Notes under the pieces: generated by a model | The model's input: only the letters and a program-made list of their open reading frames with translations | Told to the model about the DNA's origin: nothing | The model's database searches: none | Shown: positions 17,180 to 25,215 of the stretch, one piece after another | Position numbering within the stretch: the stretch's first letter is position 1 | Layout: each line of letters starts with the position of its first letter | Position numbers and translations under genes: made by a program | Assembly (NCBI GenBank): GCA_963700375.1 | Contig: CAVOXF010000001.1 | Location: 160,633 to 224,632, forward strand | Direction: 5' to 3' | Length of the DNA stretch: 64,000 bases | Source: JAHEEL01 sp963700375 | GTDB taxonomy: Bacteria > Actinomycetota > Acidimicrobiia > Spongiisociales > UBA5794

Positions 17180-18181
17180 ATGGCCTACAACCTGAAGAAT
17201 CGGAGCTTCGTCAAGGAGATCGATTTCGAGCCGGACGAGATGAGGTTCCTGCTCGACCTCTCCGCTGCATTGAAGACCGCGAAGTACGCGGGGACCGAGC
17301 AGCCGAAGCTGGTCGGGAAGAACATCGCCTTGCTGTTCGAGAAGACGTCGACCCGGACAAGAGCGGCCTTCGAGGTTGCAGCGTTCGACCAGGGCGCGCA
17401 TGTCACCTATCTCGACCCGTCGGGATCGCAGATGGGCCACAAGGAATCCACGGCCGACACGGCGCGGGTGCTCGGGCGCATGTACGACGCCATCGAGTAT
17501 CGCGGCTCGGCGCAGGAAGACGTGGAGGAACTCGCAACCTACGCGGGCGTTCCGGTCTACAACGGCCTCACCGCCGAATGGCACCCGACCCAGATGTTGG
17601 CCGATTTTCTCACCATGCACGAGGCCAGCGGCAAGCCGTACGACCAGATCTCCTACGCCTTCGTCGGAGATCTCCGGTTCAACCTCGCTCGCTCCCACAT
17701 CGTCATGGCAGCCCTGATGGGGAGCGATCTGCGGCTCGCCGGACCGGCTGAGCTCGCTCCCCCGACCGACGTTCTCGAGATAGCGATCGAGATCGCCGCG
17801 CGCACCGGCGCCACGATCACCGTCACCGAGGACGCACAGGAAGCCGTGAAGGGCGTCGACTTCATCCACACCGACGTGTGGGTGTCGATGGGCGAGCCGA
17901 AGGAAGTCTGGATCGACCGGGTCAATCTCCTGAAGCCCTACCAGGTCAACGCCGAACTCATGGCCGCGTCCGGCAACCCGGCGGTCAGGTTCATGCACTG
18001 CCTGCCGGCATTCCACAACGCCAAGACGGTCGTCGGCAGGGAGATCATGGAGGTAACTGACATGGCTGACGGCCTCGAGGTGACCGAGGAGGTCTTCGAG
18101 TCCCCCGCGAGCGTCGCTTGGGACCAAGCCGAGAACCGCCTCCACACGATCAAAGCCGTACTGGTTGCAACCCTGGGGTAG
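17180..18181 (+). CDS. argF: Ornithine carbamoyltransferase
   Basis: A 333-residue enzyme that makes citrulline from ornithine and carbamoyl phosphate, or runs in reverse in the arginine deiminase pathway. The carbamoyl-phosphate site STRTR is at residues 57-61, with EWHPTQMLADF, DVWVSMGE and the catalytic HCLPA near residue 275. The length and the sequence FEKTSTRTRAAFEVAAFDQGA fit the larger ArcB-like group. The start follows AGAGGAGA. No other arginine-biosynthesis gene is nearby. The partner is the COG2403 gene, so a catabolic or carbamoyl-phosphate-linked role is plausible (inference). Confidence 0.93.
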   Translation: MAYNLKNRSFVKEIDFEPDEMRFLLDLSAALKTAKYAGTEQPKLVGKNIALLFEKTSTRTRAAFEVAAFDQGAHVTYLDPSGSQMGHKESTADTARVLGRMYDAIEYRGSAQEDVEELATYAGVPVYNGLTAEWHPTQMLADFLTMHEASGKPYDQISYAFVGDLRFNLARSHIVMAALMGSDLRLAGPAELAPPTDVLEIAIEIAARTGATITVTEDAQEAVKGVDFIHTDVWVSMGEPKEVWIDRVNLLKPYQVNAELMAASGNPAVRFMHCLPAFHNAKTVVGREIMEVTDMADGLEVTEEVFESPASVAWDQAENRLHTIKAVLVATLG

Positions 18182-18207
18182 AAGAGCTACCAGTCTTCAA
18201 CCCTCAT

Positions 18208-18231
18208 GTCCCCCCAAGCATGTGGGGGGAC
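18208..18231 (+). terminator. Strong hairpin downstream of argF
   Basis: GTCCCCCC-AAGCATGT-GGGGGGAC is a perfect 8-bp G:C-rich stem 27 nt after the argF stop. It has no T-tract. It may act as a terminator or mark the 5' leader of the ABC ATPase gene. Confidence 0.45.
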
Positions 18232-18274
18232 GACACATGAGCACACGGAGCGGACCACCGGGTACCCTCATCCC

Positions 18275-19315
18275 ATGGCGAGCATCCTGCTCGATTCGGT
18301 CTCGGTGGCGCGGTCGGGGAATCAGGTCGTCCACCACCTGACCCTGGCGGTCGAGGACCAAGAACTCCTCGTCCTCATCGGGCCGTCCGGGTGCGGAAAG
18401 ACGACGATCTTGCGCGCCGTAGCGGGACTCGAGCCACTCTCCGGCGGCGACATTCTCTTTGATGGCCGGAACATGGACGGCGTGGCCTCAGCCCGTCGCG
18501 ACGTGGCGATGGTCTTCCAGGACAACGCCCTCTTCCCGAGAAAGTCGGTCCGATCGAACGTCTCGTTCCCGCTCGAAGTCCGCAACATCAAACAGGAAGA
18601 GATCGATCAACGAGTCCTCGCAGAGGCCAGGACACTGTCGATCGAGCGATTTCTCGACCGGATGCCCGATCACCTCTCGGCCGGCCATCAGCAACTCGTC
18701 CAAGCAGCGCGAGCCCTCGTTCGCCGACCATCCGTGTTCCTGCTCGACGAACCGCTATCCCGCATGGATTCCGGGAACCGCAAGATGATGCGCGCCGAGA
18801 TCCGCTTGCTCCAGACGGGCTACGGCGTCACAACCCTGTACGCAACCAACGACCAGGAAGAGGCCATGGCGATCGCCGACCGCGTCGCGGTGATCGACGA
18901 CGGCCGACTCCGCCAACTCGGGACGCCAGGCGAGATCTACCACCATCCCGTTGACACATTCGTGGCGGGATTCGTCGGCTCCCCGGCGATGTCGTTTCTG
19001 CAGGGAATGGTGTCGGAGCGCGAGGTCGGCGTTGCCGCGGGGGCGCTTCCGGTGCCGGCGCAGACGCCGTCCGGGCCGGTCACCGTGGGCGTCCGGCCGC
19101 ACGACTGGCATGTCGTTCCCACAGCCGGTCTACGCGGAGTTGTTGCGTCCGTCGAGCATCACGGCGACTTCGCATTCGCCGGAGTCGACCTTGGTCCGGA
19201 TCGGATCACGATGCGTTTCGACGATGTGCCGGCCGTCGGCGACACCATCGAGATCTGGACACGTCGATTCCACCTCTTCGGCGCTTCGGGCCGAGCGGTC
19301 GCCCACATCGAGTAA
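18275..19315 (+). CDS. Orphan sugar-type ABC ATPase with altered signature and H-loop
   Basis: A 346-residue ATP-binding subunit resembling MalK/UgpC-type importer ATPases, with a C-terminal TOBE-like domain (VTVGVRPHDWHVV). Walker A GPSGCGKTT, Q-loop MVFQDNALFP and Walker B VFLLDEPLSRMD are present. Two key motifs are changed: the signature reads LSAGHQQLVQAARAL rather than LSGGQ, and the H-loop reads LYATNDQEEAM with Asn where the switch His belongs. No permease or binding protein is adjacent. It may be a weak or regulatory ATPase, or a shared subunit for distant transporters; the residue changes make full hydrolytic activity doubtful. Confidence 0.8.
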   Translation: MASILLDSVSVARSGNQVVHHLTLAVEDQELLVLIGPSGCGKTTILRAVAGLEPLSGGDILFDGRNMDGVASARRDVAMVFQDNALFPRKSVRSNVSFPLEVRNIKQEEIDQRVLAEARTLSIERFLDRMPDHLSAGHQQLVQAARALVRRPSVFLLDEPLSRMDSGNRKMMRAEIRLLQTGYGVTTLYATNDQEEAMAIADRVAVIDDGRLRQLGTPGEIYHHPVDTFVAGFVGSPAMSFLQGMVSEREVGVAAGALPVPAQTPSGPVTVGVRPHDWHVVPTAGLRGVVASVEHHGDFAFAGVDLGPDRITMRFDDVPAVGDTIEIWTRRFHLFGASGRAVAHIE

Positions 19316-19477
19316 TGCCTCACGCTTCTTCGTGCACGGGCCACACCGAGAGCGGGGCGATCTGCGTTCGAGGCAGAAGCCTCGAATCCTCTCCGACCGG
19401 AAGCTGTACCCGATTAGGGTGACACGGCTACGAATCCCTATCGCAAGCGCCGACTCAAGACGACAGAGGAGACACCG

Positions 19478-19891
19478 ATGACGCAGCAACCGGCCGGTTG
19501 GTATACCGATCCGACGAGCCAGTACTCATACCGATACTGGAACGGGCAGCAATGGACGAACCAGGTCAGCAGCGCTGGCGCAACCGCGACCGACCCCAAT
19601 CCGATGGGCGCCGATGTTGCCACCGCACCTCCTGCACCCGGCACGGCCGCCCCGATGCCACCGCAGCCCCAGCCGACCACGACCGTTCAGGTCACTCAGA
19701 AGAGAGGTTCGGCGTTCGGGACAATCATCGGCGTGGTGCTCGCGATCATTGCGATCGTCGTGCTGATCGCAATCCTGATGAACCTGTCCTCCAGCGACGA
19801 CACGACCGACACCACGGCTCCGGCCACGACGACGGAGGCTCCGGCGACCACGACGGAGGCTCCGGCGACCACGACAACCGCAGGCGGCTGA
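19478..19891 (+). CDS. DUF2510 membrane-anchored protein with Thr/Pro-rich tail
   Basis: A 137-residue protein. The N-terminal 30 residues are a DUF2510 domain (PAGWYTDPTSQYSYRYWNG..WT), a short actinobacterial module of unknown function. A Pro-rich linker follows, then one transmembrane helix (FGTIIGVVLAIIAIVVLIAIL) and an extracytoplasmic tail with APATTTE repeats. The tail's tandem repeat is visible in the DNA around 19816-19875. GAGGAG precedes the ATG. The transcript ends at a strong hairpin. Confidence 0.85.
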   Translation: MTQQPAGWYTDPTSQYSYRYWNGQQWTNQVSSAGATATDPNPMGADVATAPPAPGTAAPMPPQPQPTTTVQVTQKRGSAFGTIIGVVLAIIAIVVLIAILMNLSSSDDTTDTTAPATTTEAPATTTEAPATTTTAGG

Positions 19892-19918
19892 ACCGGGTAC
19901 CGATCGGGCGAAGCAGAG

Positions 19919-19959
19919 CGGGAAGAGGCGGTCTCCGGCAGGGAGGCCGCCTCTTCCCG
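19919..19959. terminator. Bidirectional terminator hairpin
   Basis: CGGGAAGAGGCGG pairs with CCGCCTCTTCCCG, a perfect 13-bp stem, between the DUF2510 gene and the convergent small membrane-protein gene. Confidence 0.75.
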
Positions 19960-19978
19960 TCTGTTGTCACCGAACCTT

Positions 19979-20164
19979 CTACCAGGGGCGGCTGAGCACG
20001 CCACCGAGCAGGACCGAAACCAGAACGCCGCCCGGCAAGGTCCCCATGTAGGACAGTTCCCAGCCGATGTTGCCGAAGAACAGCATCAACAACCACGTGG
20101 CCGGGAATGTGAAGATTGCGAACGCAATGAAGGCTGCCAACAAGGCCTTGACGAAATCACCCAT
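19979..20164 (-). CDS. Small membrane protein
   Basis: A 61-residue protein starting MGDFVKALLAAFIAFAIF at 20164, with GAGGAG 9 nt upstream. Two hydrophobic segments are visible, separated by GNIGWELSYMGTLPGG. I do not recognise the family. The ribosome site and the terminator on its 3' side support it as a real gene. Confidence 0.6.
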   Translation of the reverse strand: MGDFVKALLAAFIAFAIFTFPATWLLMLFFGNIGWELSYMGTLPGGVLVSVLLGGVLSRPW

Positions 20165-20312
20165 CGCTTGTCTCCTCGGTTGCTGCGCTTGATCGGACGC
20201 TACCACGATAATCGGACCGCGGCGGCACCCCTCTGTCACCACCCGTTGGACCGACCCCGTGACCACGTCGTTGGTGCCGTGGATTGAGTGGCGCCGCCTC
20301 TACGATGGCTCA

Positions 20313-21221
20313 ATGACCACGTGGATCGAGACGAATCTCGGATTCCCACCGGACCTCACGCGACGCATCAGCGCGACGCTCATGCTCGTGGTCCTCATCG
20401 TCCTGATTCGATGGCTGATCGCCCGCTGGCTGAGCCGATCCATCTCGGACGGAGACATCCTGTTCCGGTCCCGGAAAGCACTGAGCTATCTCTCGACGGT
20501 GGTGCTGGTTCTCCTCCTCACGTGGATCTGGCTGCCGTTCTTCAACGACCTCGGCACGTTTCTCGGCCTCCTCAGCGCCGGTCTCGCTATTGCGCTCGCC
20601 GACGTGTTCATGGACCTTGCCGGCTGGGTGTTCATCATCTTCCGGCGGCCGTTCAAGGTCGGGGATCGGATCGAGATCGACGGAACAGCCGGCGACGTGA
20701 TCGATATCCGAGCCTTCCGCTTCACCCTGCTGGAGATCAAGAACTGGGTCGACGCCGACCAGTCAACCGGCCGCCTCGTACACGTCCCGAACGGGAAGCT
20801 CTTCAAGAACGCCGCGGCGAACTACACCGAGGGCTTCTTCCACATCTGGCACGAGATCCCGGTACTCGTGACCTTCGAATCAGATTGGCACCGAGCCGAG
20901 GAGATCCTCCGAGAAAGCATCGCTCCCCTTGCGATCGCTGAGGAAGAGTTGCGCCGCCACCAGAAGATCGCGAGCGCTGCACGCGACTACTTCATCAGCT
21001 TCCGGGAGTTGCGGCCAACCGTGTACGTTTCGGCCCGAGACAGCGGCGTGCTCCTTACCGTGCGGGTTCTCGTGGAGGCGCGGGGACGCCGCGGCGTGGA
21101 CGATCAGTTCTGGCGCGCGACGCTGGAGGCATTCGCGGACGAGCCCGATGTCGAACTCGCCTATCCCACGACCCGCGCGTATCTCCATGACCCGCTCATC
21201 GTGCACACCGGAGGCACGTAG
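20313..21221 (+). CDS. MscS-family mechanosensitive channel
   Basis: A 302-residue membrane protein. Two or three N-terminal helices lead into the pore-lining TM3 region (LGTFLGLLSAGLAIALADVFMDLAGWVFIIFRRPFKVGDRIEIDG in outline) and the beta domain (GDVIDIRAFRFTLLEI, VHVPNGKLFKNAAANYT). These features define the MscS fold, which releases solutes on hypo-osmotic shock. The soluble C-terminal domain is of usual size. The start ATG 20313 gives a short first helix. It is convergent with the SLC12-like transporter; ion homeostasis links the two only loosely. Confidence 0.88.
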   Translation: MTTWIETNLGFPPDLTRRISATLMLVVLIVLIRWLIARWLSRSISDGDILFRSRKALSYLSTVVLVLLLTWIWLPFFNDLGTFLGLLSAGLAIALADVFMDLAGWVFIIFRRPFKVGDRIEIDGTAGDVIDIRAFRFTLLEIKNWVDADQSTGRLVHVPNGKLFKNAAANYTEGFFHIWHEIPVLVTFESDWHRAEEILRESIAPLAIAEEELRRHQKIASAARDYFISFRELRPTVYVSARDSGVLLTVRVLVEARGRRGVDDQFWRATLEAFADEPDVELAYPTTRAYLHDPLIVHTGGT

Positions 21222-21338
21222 CCGTTCAGACGGGAAGTACGAGAATCCACTTCGGTTCGTCGACCTTCGCCGACATCCCGGCGTGCGATCGACGATCGGC
21301 CGCTCTCGCCGTGTGCGGAGGGTTCGACGTCGTCGGCC

Positions 21339-23822
21339 TTACCCGCGCTGGCTCTTCAGCGCATCCAGCTCAGCCTTGGCCGACTCGACGCGGACACGGG
21401 CCTTGAGGGTGCGGCGCTGCACGGTCTCCTTCCACCCGAGGAGTCCTTCGATCTCAGCCTCCGTGACCGGTTCGTCTGCCTCCGTCCGGCGACTTGCAGC
21501 ATCGAGTTCCGCAGTTGCATCGGCGAGCCGTCGCTCGAGCGTCTTGAGCCGAGCTTCCGCCTCGGCCAGGTTCTCCTCCGCTTCCGTGAGCGTCCGGTGA
21601 TGGCCGGACTCTGGTCCGGCAAGGAGATCGACCGATTCTCCGGCGAGCACAACGGCGGTCATCGGCAACTGCCAGAGCAGTCGATCGAGGTCGCCGCCGA
21701 AGGCATCGAGGGTGTTATCTCCACGAATCCGCATCGTGGCGAACACGATGGCCGCGTCGGCACACATGCGCACGATCGCCGCCTGATCGGGATCGACAAG
21801 ACAGACCACCTCGGCGGGGATACGTGCGTCGGACAGCATAGATTCGAGTTCGGCCTGCACTTCGTGCGTGTCGGTCGGGCCGGTGGCGGTCAGCAGCCGA
21901 ATCTTCGAGCGTCCCCAAGCCCCGGTTCTCGTGAAGAGGTAGGCAGAGAGGAGCGCGAGCCGACTCGAGTCATCGCCGGCCCACCACACGTCGATCCGTC
22001 GATTGCGCTTGTCCCTCGAGTTGAGCGCGCCCCAGCGCTGTTCGTCGCTCGACATGGCGACCACGTTCACTCCGAGGCGCGCGATATCACGCAGTGATCG
22101 GACGTAGAGGACTCGCCGGTCCTCAGCCGGCTGCTCCGGCCACCCGAACAGAGCAGTGTTCGCCCGCAATGCCCCCACACCCGTCGCCTGGACGACGACC
22201 GGCAGCGCCTCCAGCCCGTCAACTGCGAGAACGGCTCTCGAGTAGATATCGAGGCCGAGCTCGTCGATCTGATTGCGAAGTTCGGCGTCGACGGCATCAC
22301 GCTCCCGACGCGCCAGAGCGCCTTCGCCCTGCATCACACGCATCGCGATCGTGAAACCGCTCCCGCCCTCCAACCACGACGCGAAACGAATCAGACGCTC
22401 ACGGCGCCTCGGGTCGGCGGAGAACGCGATGATCTGCGGACGCCAATTCCTGGCGTGCTGCTCCTCGTTCGACAAGGCCCGAACGCTCGATATCGCCCTC
22501 TTGAAATGGTGAGACGGAGCGGAGTCGGCCCACCGCTCCGGTCCCGACCGGCGCGACAGATACTGGTACACGACGAAGAGCACGAGGAGTGCCGCGGCCC
22601 CGGCGAGGACGTTGATGGCGAGCATCGCTCCGAGACAGGCAATCGCTCCGAGAAGGCTCAGCCGCTGATCGAAGAAGCGGAAACGCGGACGGAACGACGG
22701 GCTCTTCGCGCGAGCCTCCCAATACGTGGCGTAGTTGAGGAGGCCGTACGAAATGAGGAAGAACATGGACACGACCGCCGCGATCGCGTCCAGGCTCCCG
22801 AGGCCGAGCGTCGCGACGGCGATGACGAGCGAGAAGGCGGCCGCCCGGCGCGGATTCGATTGTGGTCCGTGTCCCTTCGCGAAGAAGTTCAGAACCGGAA
22901 ACACACGGTCGGATGCCAGCGACTGCAGGATTCGGGGTGCCCCGAGAAACGATGCCATCGCCGATGACAGCGTCGCAGCGATCACGCCGACCACGATCAG
23001 CGGACCGATCACCGCGATCGAACGCATCGCTTCTCCGGCATCGTCGATCAGACGCACCTGCGGGATCGAGGCGGCGATGATGAAGGCGACCGTGACGTAG
23101 ACGACGGTCGACAGGCCGACTGCGGCGAACGTGCCGAGCGGAAGACTCTTGGCCGGGTCCTTGAGATCCCCCGACATGCTGACGCCCTGGGTGAACCCGG
23201 TCACCGCAGGGAAGAAGATGGCGAACACGGCCCAGAACCCGATCGCCTCAGGTGGAGCACTCCAGGATTGGCCGAGGATCGCCGAGTCGGCCGTGCCGAT
23301 CCCCCCGAGGTAGAACGAAGCCAGCGCGAGTGCGAGAAACGCCATCACAACGAACTGGAAACGGCTGGCGACATCGGCACCGGCCCACACGAAACCGGAC
23401 AGGACCAAGACGGCGAAGAGCGCGATCAGCTGGACGGCGATCTTGGAATCGAGTCCGAAGAGATCAGCGGTGACCTCGCCGAAGCCGATAGCGTAGAAGC
23501 CCACCGAGACCGACTGGGCGAGGAAGAGGACGACGCCGATGGCACCGCCGAATTCGACACCGAGCGTCCTCGAGATGAGGTAGTAGTCGCCACCGCCACC
23601 GACTTGGATATTGGTAGCGATCGCAGCGAGGGAGATGCTGGTCAGGACCGCCACGCCGGTCGCGAGGCCGATGATTGCCAGCGTCTGCGCCAGGCCGGCG
23701 TTGCCGACCACGAACCCCATCCGCAGGAACAGGATGATCCCGAGGATGGTGAGGATCGACGGCGTGAAGACGCCCGTGAAGGTGCCAAGCGTGCCCTGGT
23801 GCGTTGCGCGTGTTGCTGCCAC
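21339..23822 (-). CDS. SLC12-like cation-chloride cotransporter / APC permease with C-terminal domain
   Basis: An 827-residue membrane transporter. Residues 1-430 hold about 12 transmembrane helices with the APC-superfamily start GVFTPSILTILGIILFLRMGFVVGNAGLAQ, characteristic of the Na-K-2Cl/K-Cl family. The region from about 440 to 760 is a large soluble domain like that of eukaryotic SLC12 proteins (RPQIIAF, GDDSSRLALLSAYLFTR, RMCADAAIVFATMRI). The last 65 residues form a charged coiled coil. It probably couples chloride to alkali cations. The substrate is inferred from family likeness alone. Confidence 0.85.
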   Translation of the reverse strand: MAATRATHQGTLGTFTGVFTPSILTILGIILFLRMGFVVGNAGLAQTLAIIGLATGVAVLTSISLAAIATNIQVGGGGDYYLISRTLGVEFGGAIGVVLFLAQSVSVGFYAIGFGEVTADLFGLDSKIAVQLIALFAVLVLSGFVWAGADVASRFQFVVMAFLALALASFYLGGIGTADSAILGQSWSAPPEAIGFWAVFAIFFPAVTGFTQGVSMSGDLKDPAKSLPLGTFAAVGLSTVVYVTVAFIIAASIPQVRLIDDAGEAMRSIAVIGPLIVVGVIAATLSSAMASFLGAPRILQSLASDRVFPVLNFFAKGHGPQSNPRRAAAFSLVIAVATLGLGSLDAIAAVVSMFFLISYGLLNYATYWEARAKSPSFRPRFRFFDQRLSLLGAIACLGAMLAINVLAGAAALLVLFVVYQYLSRRSGPERWADSAPSHHFKRAISSVRALSNEEQHARNWRPQIIAFSADPRRRERLIRFASWLEGGSGFTIAMRVMQGEGALARRERDAVDAELRNQIDELGLDIYSRAVLAVDGLEALPVVVQATGVGALRANTALFGWPEQPAEDRRVLYVRSLRDIARLGVNVVAMSSDEQRWGALNSRDKRNRRIDVWWAGDDSSRLALLSAYLFTRTGAWGRSKIRLLTATGPTDTHEVQAELESMLSDARIPAEVVCLVDPDQAAIVRMCADAAIVFATMRIRGDNTLDAFGGDLDRLLWQLPMTAVVLAGESVDLLAGPESGHHRTLTEAEENLAEAEARLKTLERRLADATAELDAASRRTEADEPVTEAEIEGLLGWKETVQRRTLKARVRVESAKAELDALKSQRG

Positions 23823-23871
23823 GGCGCCATTCTGCCGTAGTGCGCGTCACCAGCGTGGTCATCCCGCTACG

Positions 23872-23950
23872 CCGAGAACCCGGGGTTCTGAGCCGTCTTC
23901 TTGGCGCCGCGTCACATACGAGATGGAGAAACCAGGGTTCGTATCGCAGG
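23872..23950. repeat. Diverged copy of the 60-bp repeat family, with hairpins
   Basis: CGTCACATACGA (23910-23921) matches the start of the hairpin unit in the 6.1-kb tandem repeats, followed by GATGGAGAAACCAGGG. Here the arms are ATACGA (23916-23921) and TCGTAT (23939-23944), so stem sequence differs while pairing is kept. A second palindrome, AGAACC-CGG-GGTTCT, precedes it. Confidence 0.6.
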
Positions 23951-24116
23951 CGTTCCGGCTCGGCAGGCACCCCCGCAGCCGTTGATCGCCGGCTGCGTCG
24001 AAGACGGTTGCCGATCTTCTACCGCCGTTCGGCAGAGCACGACAGGAGCGCGTTCAGGCCGGGATGAGATTCCGTCAAGATTGGCGCTGAATCGCGGGTA
24101 GCATCGAGATCCGATC

Positions 24117-24194
24117 ATGAAGTACTCCACCCACTACCGCTGTCCCAGCTGCGCTTGTGCACGCTCAACCGCGGAACGATGTCGCTGTCCCTGA
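24117..24194 (+). CDS. Cysteine-rich leader peptide upstream of cysK
   Basis: A 25-codon reading frame starting MKYSTHYR with cysteines at residues 9, 12, 14, 22 and 24, ending CRCP and a stop at 24192-24194. Five Cys in 25 residues, directly before a GC hairpin with a T-run and then cysK-cysE, is the layout of a leader peptide whose translation senses charged tRNA-Cys. Cysteine-rich upstream reading frames that control sulfur genes are known in mycobacteria. The ribosome site is weak (GAGAT). Function here is inferred from composition and position. Confidence 0.65.
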   Translation: MKYSTHYRCPSCACARSTAERCRCP

Positions 24195-24218
24195 TTCCCC
24201 AAATACCCTGACACACAC

Positions 24219-24246
24219 GGCCCGCGGCACACCGCCCGGGCCTTTT
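24219..24246 (+). terminator. Candidate attenuator hairpin in the cysK leader
   Basis: GGCCCG (24219-24224) pairs with CGGGCC (24237-24242), immediately followed by TTTT. It lies 25 nt after the leader stop and 22 nt before the cysK GTG. It could terminate transcription when the leader is fully translated, and its proximity to the ribosome site could also affect translation. Confidence 0.65.
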
Positions 24247-24264
24247 CTCATGGAGGATTCCCTA

Positions 24265-25215
24265 GTGGGACAGATACTTCCCGACATCACCAAGACGATC
24301 GGCGGCACACCGCTCGTCGAACTCAAACACCTTTCACCGGAAGGCGGCGCTCGCGTCGTCGCCAAGGTCGAGTCGTTCAACCCACTCTCGAGTGTCAAAG
24401 ACCGGATCGGCCTCAACATGATCGAGGCCGCCGAGCGGGCAGGTTCCGCCCGTCCGGGCGAGACCACGCTCGTCGAGCCCACAAGCGGCAACACCGGGAT
24501 CGGTCTGGCATCCGTGGCCGCCGCCAAGGGCTACCGCCTCGTACTGACCATGCCCGAGACGATGAGCATCGAACGGCGCCAATTGCTCGGCCTGCTCGGT
24601 GCCGAGGTCGTGCTCACCGACGGAGCTACCGGCATGAACGGTGCCATCGCTCGGGCCGGGCAGCTCGCCGACGAGATCCCCAACGCCGTCATGCTCAGCC
24701 AGTTCTCGAACCCTGCCAATCCGGAGATTCATCGCCTCACCACCGCAGAAGAGATCTGGGCTGATACCGACGGCGAGATCGACATCTTCGTAGCCGGCGT
24801 CGGAACCGGCGGCACCATCACCGGTGTCGGTCAGGTTCTCAAGGATCGGAAGCCGGCGGTGTATGTGGTGGCCGTCGAACCGGCCGACTCCCCCGTTCTC
24901 TCGGGCGGTCAGCCGGGACCGCACAAGATCCAGGGAATCGGCGCCGGGTTCGTACCCGATGTGCTCCGGCCAGATCTCATCGACGAGATCGTCACGATCG
25001 CCAACGACGACGCCTTCGACACTGCGCGTGTCCTCGCCCGTGAGGAAGGGATCCTTGCCGGGATCTCGAGTGGAGCCGCTCTCTCCGCCGCCCTCGCCGT
25101 GGCGAAGCGGCCCGAGAACGCCGGGAAGCTCCTGGTCGTCATCCTGCCGGACACCGGTGAGCGATACCTCTCGGCGGGGCTGGCCCAGAGCGCTGAAACG
25201 AGCGTGCCACGGTGA
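24265..25215 (+). CDS. cysK: Cysteine synthase (O-acetylserine sulfhydrylase)
   Basis: A 316-residue PLP enzyme converting O-acetylserine and sulfide to cysteine. The PLP lysine is K45 in NPLSSVKDRIG. The substrate loop is EPTSGNTGIG, and the phosphate loop is GVGTGGTITG. GTG 24265 is the likely start because GGAGG lies 8 nt before it; an ATG at 24250 overlaps that site. The gene is translationally coupled to cysE by a GTGA overlap. The two enzymes normally form the cysteine synthase complex. A cysteine-rich leader and hairpin precede it. Confidence 0.95.
   Translation: MGQILPDITKTIGGTPLVELKHLSPEGGARVVAKVESFNPLSSVKDRIGLNMIEAAERAGSARPGETTLVEPTSGNTGIGLASVAAAKGYRLVLTMPETMSIERRQLLGLLGAEVVLTDGATGMNGAIARAGQLADEIPNAVMLSQFSNPANPEIHRLTTAEEIWADTDGEIDIFVAGVGTGGTITGVGQVLKDRKPAVYVVAVEPADSPVLSGGQPGPHKIQGIGAGFVPDVLRPDLIDEIVTIANDDAFDTARVLAREEGILAGISSGAALSAALAVAKRPENAGKLLVVILPDTGERYLSAGLAQSAETSVPR

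Noticed and set aside
17102..18145. Long open frame (347 codons) antisense to argF
   Set aside because: It is a codon-bias shadow of the high-GC argF gene; the protein is rich in Gly, Arg, Asp and His without any domain.
19816..19875. Short tandem DNA repeats
   Set aside because: They encode the APATTTE repeats of the DUF2510 protein tail and are explained by that.
24117..24194. Alternative reading of the leader as part of a longer cysK
   Set aside because: The frame stops before cysK, and the cysK family start aligns with GTG 24265, which has its own GGAGG site.
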